Shown here: positions 53,859-63,502 of the stretch, one piece after another | Layout: each line of letters begins with the position of its first letter | How positions within the stretch are numbered: position 1 is the stretch's first letter | From: Cellvibrionaceae bacterium | GTDB lineage: Bacteria > Pseudomonadota > Gammaproteobacteria > Pseudomonadales > Cellvibrionaceae | DNA: 64,000 nucleotides | Assembly: GCA_021151825.1 (NCBI GenBank) | Contig: JAGKWQ010000001.1 | Location: 1,039,833-1,103,832, forward strand | Reading direction: 5' to 3' | Made by a program: the position numbers and the translations under genes | Notes under the pieces: generated by a model | Databases searched by the model: none | What the model was told of the DNA's origin: nothing | Seen by the model: the letters and a program-made list of their open reading frames with translations, nothing else

Positions 53859-54911
53859 TTAGGGGTTGCGCACCTTGTCGTTAACAGCCAGTGCGCGGTC
53901 CGCTTCCAATACCAAACCGAAGCTCAGTTTTTCAAAAGTGCGGAATATCATTAACAGGCCGGCGCGCTCATCTGGCAGGGCAATTTTGCCGCCTTTGACG
54001 CGATCACGAACCACTTCACCAGTTTTGTAGATGGCCAATACATTACCAATTTGCAGACCTTCGCGCTCACCGCGGTTAATGATGACCACATTGAACTTAC
54101 CAACCTGGGTGACACCGCCTTCAACTGCAATAATCTGGGCGCTGATATCATCATCCGGTGCACTGGGATAAAACAGTGAATCTACAGAGCGATCCTCGCT
54201 GGGTAACAATTGGTCACCTGGACGCACTTCTTCATAGGTACGAATAACATCCAGTTTGGCAACTTCACCTTCGATGTTATCAATCGCTACTGTACCAATA
54301 CTTTGTGCGTATACCCCCAGAAACTCTTTGGTTACCGGATCTTTAAACGCCTGGCCTTTGCGATAAATACCATAATTGGAAAAGTTCGAATCAAATGTGC
54401 CACGCGCATACGCCAGATCACCCGCACCTACAATCACGTGCTGTTGTTGGCCGGCCAGCATATAAGGAGCATCCTCAAGCACACCAGCCTCCACGATACG
54501 ACTGCGAGACAGGAATGCATCAATCCTATCGAGCGGAATGGTAGAGATTGCCTCCTCCATTTTTTGTACTCGAACACTGGGGCTGAGCTTGGTTGCGCCA
54601 TTGATACCACCAGCACCTGGAACCATCTTGAGCGTACGCTCAACAGTCAAGCGTGGCTGACCATCCAGATAAATCAATTTGATCAAATCCCCGGGGAAAA
54701 TGAGATGAGGATTTTCGATTTGCGGATTAACATGCCAAATCTCTGGCCAAAGCCAGGGACTGTTTAAAAATGTTGCAGAGATATCCCAAAGGGTATCGCC
54801 TTTTTTAACGGTATATTCGTCGGGGTGACCCGTTTTAAGCACGGAGTCATCAGCCCAGGAAAACAAGCTGATTAGGGATGCGGCGAGCACCGCCAATAAT
54901 ATTTTTTTCAT
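53859..54911 (-). CDS. LysM-domain periplasmic protein
   Basis: The 350-residue protein begins at ATG 54911 (MKKILLAVLAASLISLFSWA, a signal peptide); the longer frame to 55019 is spurious. The mature N-terminus carries one LysM (YTVKKGDTLWDISATF, residues ~30-75) that should bind peptidoglycan. The remaining 270 residues are a conserved domain of unknown function. This is the equivalent of Pseudomonas PA0020, next to def. Confidence 0.93.
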   Translation of the reverse strand: MKKILLAVLAASLISLFSWADDSVLKTGHPDEYTVKKGDTLWDISATFLNSPWLWPEIWHVNPQIENPHLIFPGDLIKLIYLDGQPRLTVERTLKMVPGAGGINGATKLSPSVRVQKMEEAISTIPLDRIDAFLSRSRIVEAGVLEDAPYMLAGQQQHVIVGAGDLAYARGTFDSNFSNYGIYRKGQAFKDPVTKEFLGVYAQSIGTVAIDNIEGEVAKLDVIRTYEEVRPGDQLLPSEDRSVDSLFYPSAPDDDISAQIIAVEGGVTQVGKFNVVIINRGEREGLQIGNVLAIYKTGEVVRDRVKGGKIALPDERAGLLMIFRTFEKLSFGLVLEADRALAVNDKVRNP

Positions 54912-55066
54912 AGAAACCGATCCTGTTTTATTCGGTCCTGAGGCAGATAGACGTATAATAGTTGAATTAAAGCCCATGCTGTTTCCATTTGCACCGCATA
55001 AATCCTGTGCGATCATCATGTTAGCAGCGGTTATTACCTTTTTACTAGAAGTTTGTCACAAACACT

Positions 55067-55356
55067 ATGGCCTTGTTACCTATCCTTGAATTTCATCCAC
55101 GGCACCTTATGATGAAGGTTGCCTGTCGGTACCAGGTTTTTATGAAACGGTAATGCGCCCGACCCATATTCGGGTAAAAGCGCTGGATCGCGATGGCAAT
55201 TCTTTTGAAATGGAACCCTCTGGCCTTCTGGCGGTATGCATCCAGCATGAGCTGGACCACTTAAATGGCAAGCTGTTTGTGGACCATATTTCGCCATTTA
55301 AACGATCGCGCATCCGCTCCAAGCTGGAGAAAAAGCACAAGGCCGAGGTGCGCTGA
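55067..55356 (+). pseudogene. def: Peptide deformylase remnant with internal deletion and frameshift
   Basis: The reading frame opens with MALLPILEFHPRH as in Def, then jumps to YDEGCLSVPGFYETV in another frame at 55108 and continues to the normal C-terminus with HELDH at 55246-55260. Compared with a ~168-residue Def, about 74 residues (~220 bp) are missing, including motif 1 (GxGxAAxQ). The ATG frame stops after 28 codons at 55151-55153, and that TAA overlaps the ATG (TAATG) of the 67-codon C-terminal fragment. The product cannot be active. fmt follows intact, so another deformylase or an assembly error is needed. Confidence 0.85.
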
Positions 55357-55374
55357 GTTAGCGCCCGGCAAACC

Positions 55375-55397
55375 AAGGCGCTACTGGCGCCTTTTTT
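55375..55397 (+). terminator. Terminator between def remnant and fmt
   Basis: AAGGCGC pairs with GCGCCTT around TACTG, followed by TTTTATTTTT. It would cut transcription from def into fmt, so fmt probably has its own promoter or depends on read-through. Confidence 0.75.
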
Positions 55398-55439
55398 ATT
55401 TTTAGCGAGCTAAATTTCCGGTAATTCGATAGGTCATTC

Positions 55440-56411
55440 ATGAGCCAAGGTTTGCACATTATTTTCGCCGGCACCCCCGAGTTTGCCGCCGAGCACCTAA
55501 AAACCCTGTTGGGCAGCCGCCACGAGGTAATCGCCGTTTACTCCCAGCCTGATCGCCCGGCAGGCCGCGGCAAAAAACTAACGGCAAGCCCGGTAAAAGA
55601 AGTAGCGTTGGCCAACAACATTCCCGTTTACCAGCCACTGAATTTCAAAGCCCCGGAAGCCATCGCCGAACTCTCCAGCCTGCAAGCAGATCTGATGGTC
55701 GTGGTCGCTTATGGTTTGATCCTGCCAAAAGCCGTCCTTGAAGCACCACGCCTGGGTTGTATCAATGTGCATGCATCAATTTTGCCGCGCTGGCGCGGTG
55801 CTGCCCCGATCCAACGCGCTCTTGAAGCAGGTGACAATGAAACTGGTGTGACCATTATGCAAATGGATGTGGGGCTGGACACGGGTGATATGCTGATCAA
55901 AGCTTATTGTCCGATTTTAGCCGACGATACCGGCGGAACTCTGCACGATAAGCTCATTCAGATTGGTAGCCAGGCGCTGCTAAATGCGCTGGATCAGTTG
56001 CAAGCAGGTGCGGTCAAACCGGAAAAGCAAAACGATTCACTGAGTAACTACGCACCGAAACTCAGCAAAGAAGAAGCAACCCTAAATTGGACACTACCTG
56101 CTCTCACCCTGGAACGCCGTGTGCGCGCGTTCAATCCTTTTCCGGTGGCCCACACCAAACCAGCAGGCGCAGCCGATGACCAACGCATTCGCGTCTGGGC
56201 AGCAAGTGCCATTGATAAAACATCACCACATGCTCCCGGCAGTATCAGCCAAATTACCGAACAAGGTCTTTGGGTTGCTTGTACTGAGGGCCAATTGATA
56301 TTGGAACAGCTGCAACTACCTGGTAAAAAAGCCATGAAAGTGAGCGAAATTCTGCGCGGTCACCCGGACCTGTTTAAAGTGGGCGACCAACTGGAACAAC
56401 CGGCATGCTAA
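55440..56411 (+). CDS. fmt: Methionyl-tRNA formyltransferase
   Basis: The 323-residue enzyme formylates initiator Met-tRNA. It keeps the N-terminal IIFAGTPEFAAEHLKTL, the catalytic block VHASILPRWRGAAPIQRAL and DTGDML, with the C-terminal tRNA-binding domain. It overlaps rsmB by 7 bases. Its presence means formylated proteins are made and a deformylase is needed. Confidence 0.96.
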   Translation: MSQGLHIIFAGTPEFAAEHLKTLLGSRHEVIAVYSQPDRPAGRGKKLTASPVKEVALANNIPVYQPLNFKAPEAIAELSSLQADLMVVVAYGLILPKAVLEAPRLGCINVHASILPRWRGAAPIQRALEAGDNETGVTIMQMDVGLDTGDMLIKAYCPILADDTGGTLHDKLIQIGSQALLNALDQLQAGAVKPEKQNDSLSNYAPKLSKEEATLNWTLPALTLERRVRAFNPFPVAHTKPAGAADDQRIRVWAASAIDKTSPHAPGSISQITEQGLWVACTEGQLILEQLQLPGKKAMKVSEILRGHPDLFKVGDQLEQPAC

Positions 56412-57703
56412 CGGTACGCGCCGCTGCCGCGCAGGTGATCACGCAAATTCTCGGATCGAAAGGCTCCCTTTCCAGTCTTTTACCGTCTATTTTAATGAAA
56501 ATCCCTGAAAATGATCGCGCATTACTGCAAGAGCTGTGTTTTGGTACCTGCCGCTTTTATCCCCAATTACAGGCCTACACCGAATGCCTGTTAGATAAAC
56601 CGCTAAGGGCTAAAGATAGCGATGTGCAAGCCCTGTTGCTGCTTGGGCTTTACCAGCTATTGCATACACGAATTCCCGACCATGCCGCTATCGGTGAAAC
56701 AGTCGAAGTTACCCGCCATATCAAAAAGCCCTGGGCGACCAAACTGGTTAATGGTGTTTTGCGTAGCTTCCAGCGCGATAATGCCAAAATTAATGAATTT
56801 CTTAGCACAAACCGCGCTTTTCAGAGCAATCACCCTGCCTGGATGGAAGCGATGATTAGCAAATGCTGGCCTGAACAGTTCGATAATCTGATCGCAGCTA
56901 ATAACCAGCATCCACCATTTACGCTGCGCCTCAATATCAACAAAATCAGTCGCAACCAATACCTTGGGTTATTAAGTGAACTCGGCATCAATGCCACCCC
57001 CACCCAATTTAGCCCCTATGGCATCACCCTTGCGCACGCTTGTGATCCGCGCAAACTGCCGCACTTTACTGAAGGCTGGTTAAGTGTGCAGGATGAAGCT
57101 GCACAACTAAGTGGCGATTTGCTGCAATTGTCGCCTAATTTACGGGTGCTAGATGCCTGTAGTGCACCCGGGGGTAAAACCGGTCATTTATTAGAGTTAG
57201 AACCCAGCCTGACGGTCACTGCACTTGATGCCGACGAACGTCGCCTTGGTCGCGTACGCGAAAACCTTACTCGCTTGGGAGTAACCGCCAATATCATATG
57301 TGGCGACGGCACGAAACCAGACACATGGTGGGACGGTGAACTTTACGACCGCATCCTGCTCGACGCACCTTGTTCAGCGACCGGTATCATCCGCCGCCAC
57401 CCTGACATCAAAGTATTACGAACTCCCGAAGAACTCGACCGACTTGGTGAATTACAACAGCAACTCCTGAAAAGCTTATGGCCACTCCTGAAGCCGGGCG
57501 GAATTTTGCTCTACGCCACCTGCTCAGTGATGCCGAAAGAAAATACTCGCGTTATCGAAGCCTTTGTCGCGCGCCAGAAAGATGCCAGCTGCGAGCAACT
57601 GGATGTGAACTGGGGGCTGCCGCAAATCTGCGGCAGACAATTGTTGCCGCAGCTGGATGGCCATGATGGCTTTTACTATGCACACCTTCAGAAGCTATGC
57701 TGA
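56405..57703 (+). CDS. rsmB: 16S rRNA (cytosine-967-C5) methyltransferase
   Basis: The 432-residue protein has an N-terminal NusB-like RNA-binding domain (~1-140) and a C-terminal SAM methyltransferase with DACSAPGGKTGHLL, the catalytic cysteine motif LLDAPCSATG and the second cysteine in ATCSVMPKEN. It overlaps fmt and lies just before trkA, as in other Gammaproteobacteria. Confidence 0.96.
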   Translation: MLTVRAAAAQVITQILGSKGSLSSLLPSILMKIPENDRALLQELCFGTCRFYPQLQAYTECLLDKPLRAKDSDVQALLLLGLYQLLHTRIPDHAAIGETVEVTRHIKKPWATKLVNGVLRSFQRDNAKINEFLSTNRAFQSNHPAWMEAMISKCWPEQFDNLIAANNQHPPFTLRLNINKISRNQYLGLLSELGINATPTQFSPYGITLAHACDPRKLPHFTEGWLSVQDEAAQLSGDLLQLSPNLRVLDACSAPGGKTGHLLELEPSLTVTALDADERRLGRVRENLTRLGVTANIICGDGTKPDTWWDGELYDRILLDAPCSATGIIRRHPDIKVLRTPEELDRLGELQQQLLKSLWPLLKPGGILLYATCSVMPKENTRVIEAFVARQKDASCEQLDVNWGLPQICGRQLLPQLDGHDGFYYAHLQKLC

Positions 57704-57841
57704 GTTACGCACTCGACACAGAGGAGCACAGGAGGATGGATGTGAAATTATGTGGGCAGAACATGCGCCGGGAAAATTAAAAAACTTGCGCCAACTAATC
57801 AAGCAGCGCGGTGAGTTTGCCCAATAACGGAGATAGCGATT

Positions 57842-59227
57842 ATGAAAATTATCATCCTCGGCGCCGGCCAGGTTGGCGGCAGCCTCGCAGAACACCTCGC
57901 CAACGAAGCCAATGACATCACGGTTGTTGATACCGATGAAGCACGCTTGCGCGAATTGCGCGACCGGCTGGACATCAGTGTAGTCACTGGTGAAGCCTCG
58001 CACCCGGATATTCTGGCGCAAGCCGGAATGGAGGATGCCGACATGCTGGTAGCCGTCACCAGCGATGACGAGATCAATATGATCGCCTGCACGGTCGCCG
58101 AAAACCTGTTCCATACTCCCACTAAAATTGCGCGGGTACGTGCAACTTCGTATTTGACTCATCAGAAATTGTTTGAATCAGGCGCCATCCCGATTGATGT
58201 ATTGATCAGTCCGGAACAGTTAATGTCCGAATATATTTTTCGCCTGATCGAGCAACCCGGTGCCCTGCAAGTACTGGATTTTGCCGACGGCAAAGTGCAA
58301 TTAGTAGCGGTTAAGGCCTATCACGGCGGCCCGTTGGTTGGCCAGGAGCTGCGTTTTTTGCGTGAACATATGCCCGCCGTTGATACCCGTGTTGCGGCAA
58401 TTTACCGACGCAATCGCGCCATAATGCCGACCGGAACTACGGTAATCGAAGCTGATGATGAAGTTTTCTTTATCGCCGCTAAAGCCGATATTCGCGCGGT
58501 AATGAGCGAGTTGCGCCGCTTGGAGGTCGCTTATAAACGCATCACCATAGCGGGTGGCGGCAACATCGGTTTGCGCCTCGCCAAAATGCTGGAAGGCCGT
58601 TACAACGTGCGCGTTATTGAGTACAACAAGACGCGTTGCATTCGTCTTTCTGAACAACTTGAGCGCGCCATAGTGATTCAAGGCAGCGCCTCAGATAAAG
58701 ATTTATTGTTGGAGGAAAGCATTGAAGATACCGATGTGTTCCTCGCACTGACTAACGATGACGAGGCCAACATCATGTCTTCCATGCTCGCCAAACGCCT
58801 GGGTGCGCGCAAGGTGATGACACTGATCAACAATCCCGCGTATGTGGATGTCGTGCAGGGTGGTGATATCGATATCGCCATTTCCCCGCAAACCACCACC
58901 ATCGGCAGCCTGCTCACCCACGTGCGCCGTGGCGACATCGTTAACGTCCATTCACTGCGGCGTGGTGCGGCGGAAGCCATCGAAATCATCGCCCACGGCG
59001 ATGCCAAATCATCCAAAGTGGTCGGAAAGGCATTGGAAGATATCGACCTGCCCGAAGGCGCGAATATCGGCGCGATTGTACGGCAGGGGCCGGATGGCGA
59101 TGAAGTGGTGATCGCCCATGATGATGTGGTCGTGCAATCGGGTGATCACGTTATTATTTTCCTGCTACAGAAAAAACATATCCGCGATGTGGAAAAGTTA
59201 TTCCAGGTTGGCTTCAGTTTTTTCTAA
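57842..59227 (+). CDS. trkA: Trk potassium uptake regulatory subunit TrkA
   Basis: The 461-residue protein has two RCK repeats, each with a Rossmann dinucleotide site (IIILGAGQVGGSLAEHL and ITIAGGGNIGLRLAKML) and a C-terminal RCK_C half. It gates the TrkH/TrkG channel by binding NAD(H). CGGAGATAGCGATT precedes the ATG. Length matches E. coli TrkA. Confidence 0.96.
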   Translation: MKIIILGAGQVGGSLAEHLANEANDITVVDTDEARLRELRDRLDISVVTGEASHPDILAQAGMEDADMLVAVTSDDEINMIACTVAENLFHTPTKIARVRATSYLTHQKLFESGAIPIDVLISPEQLMSEYIFRLIEQPGALQVLDFADGKVQLVAVKAYHGGPLVGQELRFLREHMPAVDTRVAAIYRRNRAIMPTGTTVIEADDEVFFIAAKADIRAVMSELRRLEVAYKRITIAGGGNIGLRLAKMLEGRYNVRVIEYNKTRCIRLSEQLERAIVIQGSASDKDLLLEESIEDTDVFLALTNDDEANIMSSMLAKRLGARKVMTLINNPAYVDVVQGGDIDIAISPQTTTIGSLLTHVRRGDIVNVHSLRRGAAEAIEIIAHGDAKSSKVVGKALEDIDLPEGANIGAIVRQGPDGDEVVIAHDDVVVQSGDHVIIFLLQKKHIRDVEKLFQVGFSFF

Positions 59228-59269
59228 CTATCCCTTAGCAAATGTTTCTGAGCATCAACAAGCCTGCCA

Positions 59270-60004
59270 CTATTCCGCAGGCTGTTGAACCCAATCGCGC
59301 TTGCCAACAATAAACGAGTTGAGTGTTAAGCGGCCGCTGGCTGGATTTGGGTCAAAATGAAAATCCGGGCCGATATTGCCTGAATGCAGGACGTTCCCGG
59401 GGTAAACCACCAACCGATTAAAACGCGCATCAACGTTCATAATTTGCTCAAACCAATGGTCCGAACCATTCATATAAGTGCGCGGGGATTTTTCCAGCAG
59501 ACCTTCGGCAAGAGCGCGCTCGCTATAAATCGCCTGACGAGCGCCATCAATAATTTCAAAACCGGTACTGCGATGACGATACAGTGACGTCCCGCCAAAC
59601 TCGGCACCACACAAATAATGCACACATGCGAGATCCGTACGCTTGATGGTATCGATATGCGGCACGCTTTGCAGCGCACCCATTTTTTCCGGCGGCGTAG
59701 CCACAATTGAATAAAGGGATTGAGCACCCGCCCAGGCATCCTTGGGCAAACCAAAACAGCGTTCGATTAGCTCACCCAAATAGTGATAAACAGCATAGGT
59801 ATACCGCTTGGGGGCCAGCATCCGTTTACCCGGGTAATAGGTATCAGCCTCATCGAGTTTATTGTCCTGAACACACAAATCCACCAGGAATTCAGGGTTG
59901 GCGAGAAAGTTATCGATCACCAGAACCGGGATGTTATCGCGCCCAACCCTGACCATCTGGTAGATAAATTGAGGATGCAAGGAAAAATTATACGTATCGT
60001 CCAT
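59270..60004 (-). CDS. Putative 2-oxoglutarate/Fe(II) oxygenase-like protein (DUF6445-like)
   Basis: The 244-residue protein has an HxD in SVPHIDTIKR, a distal histidine in NVLHSGNIG and an arginine in SGRLTLNSFI, in the order expected for a double-stranded beta-helix iron oxygenase. Proteins of this kind are often near TonB-dependent receptor/halogenase clusters like the one at 32.8-39.2 kb. The family name is from memory. It converges with trkA and is divergent from lpdA. Confidence 0.65.
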   Translation of the reverse strand: MDDTYNFSLHPQFIYQMVRVGRDNIPVLVIDNFLANPEFLVDLCVQDNKLDEADTYYPGKRMLAPKRYTYAVYHYLGELIERCFGLPKDAWAGAQSLYSIVATPPEKMGALQSVPHIDTIKRTDLACVHYLCGAEFGGTSLYRHRSTGFEIIDGARQAIYSERALAEGLLEKSPRTYMNGSDHWFEQIMNVDARFNRLVVYPGNVLHSGNIGPDFHFDPNPASGRLTLNSFIVGKRDWVQQPAE

Positions 60005-60192
60005 GGCTGCGCACGGCTCTTATTGCTGGTAGAGGCTTCATGATACTGAATCTTGCCGCGCAATAAGGTGATTTTTTATGATGATAAGCACCTGATTTAT
60101 GGTCGCCGAATCCCTTATGATGCGGCATCCTTAATATCCAAAAGTATGTTTGTTTAAAAGCCCTCAGATCCGAACCCGCACAGGAGCACTTC

Positions 60193-61611
60193 ATGGCAAA
60201 TGTTAAGACCCAACTCGTTGTACTCGGCAGTGGCCCCGGTGGCTATTCCGCTGCATTCCGCGCTGCTGACCTTGGCCTTGAGGTCACTCTCGTTGAACGT
60301 TATTCCAGCCTTGGCGGTGTCTGTTTGAACGTGGGCTGCATTCCTTCCAAAGCACTCTTGCATGTGGCCGAAGTAATCAATGAAACCCAACATGCAGATA
60401 ATCTCGGCCTGAGCATCGGACCGGTTAGCCATGATCTGGACAAGGTACGCGCGTATAAGGATTCTGTCGTTAGCAAGCTGGTATCCGGTGTTGGCGCTAT
60501 GGCGAAAGGCCGTAAAGTCCGTGTAGTGGAAGGGCACGGCAGTTTTGTGAGCGATCGCCAGTTGCAAGTGGTGAAAGGAGGAGAAACCACCTTGATAGAG
60601 TTTGAGCATGCGATTATCGCCGCTGGCTCGCGCAGTGTGAAACTGCCATTTATCCCGGAAGACCCTCGCATCTTCGATTCTACCGGAGCGCTCGAACTTC
60701 GCTCGGTACCCGCGCGCCTGCTGGTCATCGGTGGCGGCATTATTGGTTTGGAGATGGCAACCGTTTATGAAGCCCTCGGCAGTAAAGTGACCGTTGTAGA
60801 GTTTGCCGACCAATTAGTTCCGGCTGCGGATAAAGATCTCGTCGCGGTGTATAACAAATACAACAAGGGCCGTTTTGAGGTGTTGTTATCCACTAAGGTT
60901 GAAGCCGTCACCGCCAAGCCTGAAGCAATACAAGTGGCATTTAGCGGTGCCCAGGCGCCGGCAACACCTCTTGAGTTTGATGCGGTATTGGTTGCCGTAG
61001 GTCGTACGCCTAATGGCAAATTAATCGGCGCAGAAAAAGCTGGAGTTAATGTTGATGAGCGCGGTTTCATTCCCGTTAACGAATATCTGCAAACCAATGT
61101 GCCGCACATCTACGCGATTGGCGATATCGTCGGCCAGCCCATGTTAGCTCATAAAGCTACCCATGAAGGCCACGCTGCTGCTGAAGGTGTTGCGGGTCAT
61201 CCCCACAAATTTGAACCTATGGCGATTCCATCCATTGCCTACACTAGCCCGGAAATTGCCTGGGTTGGCCTGACTGAAAAAGAAGCCCAGCAAAAAGGCA
61301 TCAACTTCAAAACTGCGGTATTCCCGTGGAGCGCCAGCGGTCGTGCCATTGCCGCGGACCGCAGCGAAGGCAAAACCAAACTGATTTACGATGCGACGAC
61401 CGATCGTTTACTCGGCGCCGGATTAGTTGGCATCCATGCCGGCGAATTGCTGGGAGAATTAACACTGGCGCTGGAATTCGGTGCGAGCGTTGAAGATATC
61501 GCCCTGACCATTCACGCTCACCCGACCTTACATGAATCGGTAGGCTTGGCAGCTGAACTAGGCGCAGGGACTATTACCGATTTACCTAATCCCGCGGCTA
61601 AAAAACGTTAG
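60193..61611 (+). CDS. lpdA: Dihydrolipoamide dehydrogenase
   Basis: The 472-residue flavoenzyme (E3 of pyruvate and 2-oxoglutarate dehydrogenase complexes) has the FAD motif LGSGPGGYSAAFRAA, the redox disulfide CLNVGCIPSK, the NAD motif VIGGGIIGLEMA and the His-Glu pair HAHPTLHES. AGGAG lies upstream of the ATG. It stands alone here, without aceE or aceF, which must be elsewhere. Confidence 0.96.
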   Translation: MANVKTQLVVLGSGPGGYSAAFRAADLGLEVTLVERYSSLGGVCLNVGCIPSKALLHVAEVINETQHADNLGLSIGPVSHDLDKVRAYKDSVVSKLVSGVGAMAKGRKVRVVEGHGSFVSDRQLQVVKGGETTLIEFEHAIIAAGSRSVKLPFIPEDPRIFDSTGALELRSVPARLLVIGGGIIGLEMATVYEALGSKVTVVEFADQLVPAADKDLVAVYNKYNKGRFEVLLSTKVEAVTAKPEAIQVAFSGAQAPATPLEFDAVLVAVGRTPNGKLIGAEKAGVNVDERGFIPVNEYLQTNVPHIYAIGDIVGQPMLAHKATHEGHAAAEGVAGHPHKFEPMAIPSIAYTSPEIAWVGLTEKEAQQKGINFKTAVFPWSASGRAIAADRSEGKTKLIYDATTDRLLGAGLVGIHAGELLGELTLALEFGASVEDIALTIHAHPTLHESVGLAAELGAGTITDLPNPAAKKR

Positions 61612-61625
61612 GCCGCATGCCCGTT

Positions 61626-61654
61626 AGCAGGTAGTTGCGTTGCAACTACCTGCT
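61626..61654 (+). terminator. Hairpin after lpdA
   Basis: A 13-bp perfect stem with a 3-base GTT loop lies 15 bases past the lpdA stop. The tail TTCT is poor in U, so termination may be partial or Rho-assisted. Confidence 0.7.
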
Positions 61655-61688
61655 TTCTATCCCCCTAATTCCAACTTATCTATGTTTT

Positions 61689-63212
61689 CTATAATGGCTT
61701 AACCCCTTGGGGAATTTTGAATAACCAATCTGGATCATAAGTCGCTTTCACCTGCTGCAAGCGCGGATAATTCACCCCGTAATAGGCCACCTCATAATTG
61801 CTAATTAACGGGTCTATGTAATTCACATAAGCGCCGCCGGTAGTCCAGGGTGAGAGCGTCTGCCGGAAACTATTGACCCAGACCTGGGCAGCGTCGACCC
61901 GACTATTTGCAGTACCTGCACGAAACCAGGTGTAGTACTCGACACTGAACAGCGCCCCGCGATGCACAAATGCTGTCTCATTTGTCGCCAACTCATCGAT
62001 TGCTCCGCGCATCAAATCCATAATCATCATGCCGTAATTACCAGCAAGCTGACTGTCCAGGATGGCTTGTTTCAACACCAGCAAGCCAGCTTCAGGTATG
62101 GGATTGGCGAAGAAATCCGAACTCGCAGCAAAGGCGCTACGCGGATATTGCCCCTGCAAACCATCGCCCTGCACATGGCACGCAGCTACATTCAACTCGC
62201 CGCAACCACTCATCATGACCTTGCGATAGGGCTCGGTGGTCTGGTTTACCCACAGTGGTGTAGCACCAGTCTGCTGTAGAAAGCGCTCCCAGTGGGGTGC
62301 CATATCTGCAATAGAACCGATACAAAAGGCGCGGATTTGCAGCACAGGGGAGCTGGATGGCGAATTCCAGGCGGGAATCGCCTGGGCCCAGATATGGTTG
62401 GGCAAAGTCTCCGGCCACGCTTGCCAGATGCTCATGACCTTGATGAAGTCGTTGAAATCGAAATAGGAATCGAAGGTAGTGATATCAGCTGTAGTATGGG
62501 TTTTAAAGATAAATCGGGTAACCACGCCAAAATTACCGCCGCCGCCGCCGCGCAATGCCCAAAAGAGATCCGCGTGGTTTTGCGCATCGCACTGGACCAC
62601 TTGGCCATCGGCGAGCACTACTTCAGCGGAAAGCAGGTTATCGCAGGTCAAACCATAGGCTCGGTCCACAATGCCAATCCCGCCACCCAATGTCAGGCCA
62701 CCGATACCCACCGTCGGGCAACTCCCCGCAGGAATGCAAACGCCCCGAGCGCCCAATTGATCATAGATATCCACCAGCTTGGCGCCTGCACCTATAGTCG
62801 CTGTGCCCGGCCCAATCTGGATACTATTCATCTGCGCCAAATCAAGGACGACACCTTCAGTTGTCGAATAGCCCGCATAGCCATGGCCACCAGAGCGAGG
62901 CACGATCGCCAATTTTTGGGTACGAGCAAAAGACAGGGTTGCCTGCACGTCTTGCACGTTCGTGCAACGCACAACAGCGACCGGTTTGATGTGATCGAAA
63001 CGGGTGTTGTAAACCCGGTGCAGGAGTTCGTAATCATTCTGCCCCGGACGCACCACACTGCCGTTGATCTGTGCCGCGAATTGCGCCCAAACTCCGCTTT
63101 CCGAAGAAACGCTACTGCTACTGGAAGCAACACTACCGCCACTACCTCCACCTCCGCATGCGCTTAACGCAGTGGAGGTGAGAGATACCGCCAAAAATTT
63201 TCGACGATCCAT
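61689..63212 (-). CDS. FAD-binding oxidoreductase, berberine-bridge type (possible oligosaccharide oxidase)
   Basis: The 507-residue protein begins with a twin-arginine-like MDRRKFLAVS, a lipobox ALSAC and a Gly/Ser-rich linker (about 20-40), so it is exported and anchored. The FAD domain has PRSGGHGYAG, whose histidine binds flavin, and SCPTVGIGGLTLGGG, whose cysteine would form the second covalent bond. The C-terminus YVNYIDPLI and DPDWLFKIPQ is the BBE domain. Relatives with two covalent links oxidise sugars (AA7 oligosaccharide oxidases), but alkaloid-type oxidation is equally possible by sequence alone. Confidence 0.85.
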   Translation of the reverse strand: MDRRKFLAVSLTSTALSACGGGGSGGSVASSSSSVSSESGVWAQFAAQINGSVVRPGQNDYELLHRVYNTRFDHIKPVAVVRCTNVQDVQATLSFARTQKLAIVPRSGGHGYAGYSTTEGVVLDLAQMNSIQIGPGTATIGAGAKLVDIYDQLGARGVCIPAGSCPTVGIGGLTLGGGIGIVDRAYGLTCDNLLSAEVVLADGQVVQCDAQNHADLFWALRGGGGGNFGVVTRFIFKTHTTADITTFDSYFDFNDFIKVMSIWQAWPETLPNHIWAQAIPAWNSPSSSPVLQIRAFCIGSIADMAPHWERFLQQTGATPLWVNQTTEPYRKVMMSGCGELNVAACHVQGDGLQGQYPRSAFAASSDFFANPIPEAGLLVLKQAILDSQLAGNYGMMIMDLMRGAIDELATNETAFVHRGALFSVEYYTWFRAGTANSRVDAAQVWVNSFRQTLSPWTTGGAYVNYIDPLISNYEVAYYGVNYPRLQQVKATYDPDWLFKIPQGVKPL

Positions 63213-63502
63213 AATCGCTCTTACCCGTTATTCATGGGGTGCTGGAAACACCGTTATGATTGTGGGACTCCAGAGCGCATGTAGTAATAGTGGGGTTAAT
63301 CTGTTTTTATAATTTGACCGGCATACACCGGTTTAGGCATTTATTCATTACACGAAAAGCGCCTATACGACGTGCTTCATTTAACAAGTAATGATCCTCA
63401 CTTGGCAACTCCACAAATGTCATATCTTTTTTTTGGCCTTTTATCAAAAAAAATGCCCGATGGTGTCGGGCATTTGTATCTGCAAAAAATAAATACAGAT
63501 AC
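63213..63502. other. 290-bp gap between BBE enzyme and ridA
   Basis: It holds the promoter side of the BBE gene and the ridA terminator at 63446-63475. No further gene is visible. Confidence 0.6.
63446..63475 (-). terminator. Terminator of ridA
   Basis: On the minus strand AAATGCCCGA/TCGGGCATTT with a 5-base loop is followed by a run of T residues. It lies 28 bases past the ridA stop. Confidence 0.88.

Noticed and set aside
57756..57831. A 25-codon frame (MWAEHAPGKL start) between rsmB and trkA
   Set aside because: The nearby AGGAGG is 14 bases from its start and the peptide has no recognisable pattern; it may be chance.
59256..59287. Inverted repeat at the 3' ends of trkA and the oxygenase-like gene
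   Set aside because: The stem has a bulge, overlaps coding sequence and lacks a U-tract; it is at most a weak hairpin.
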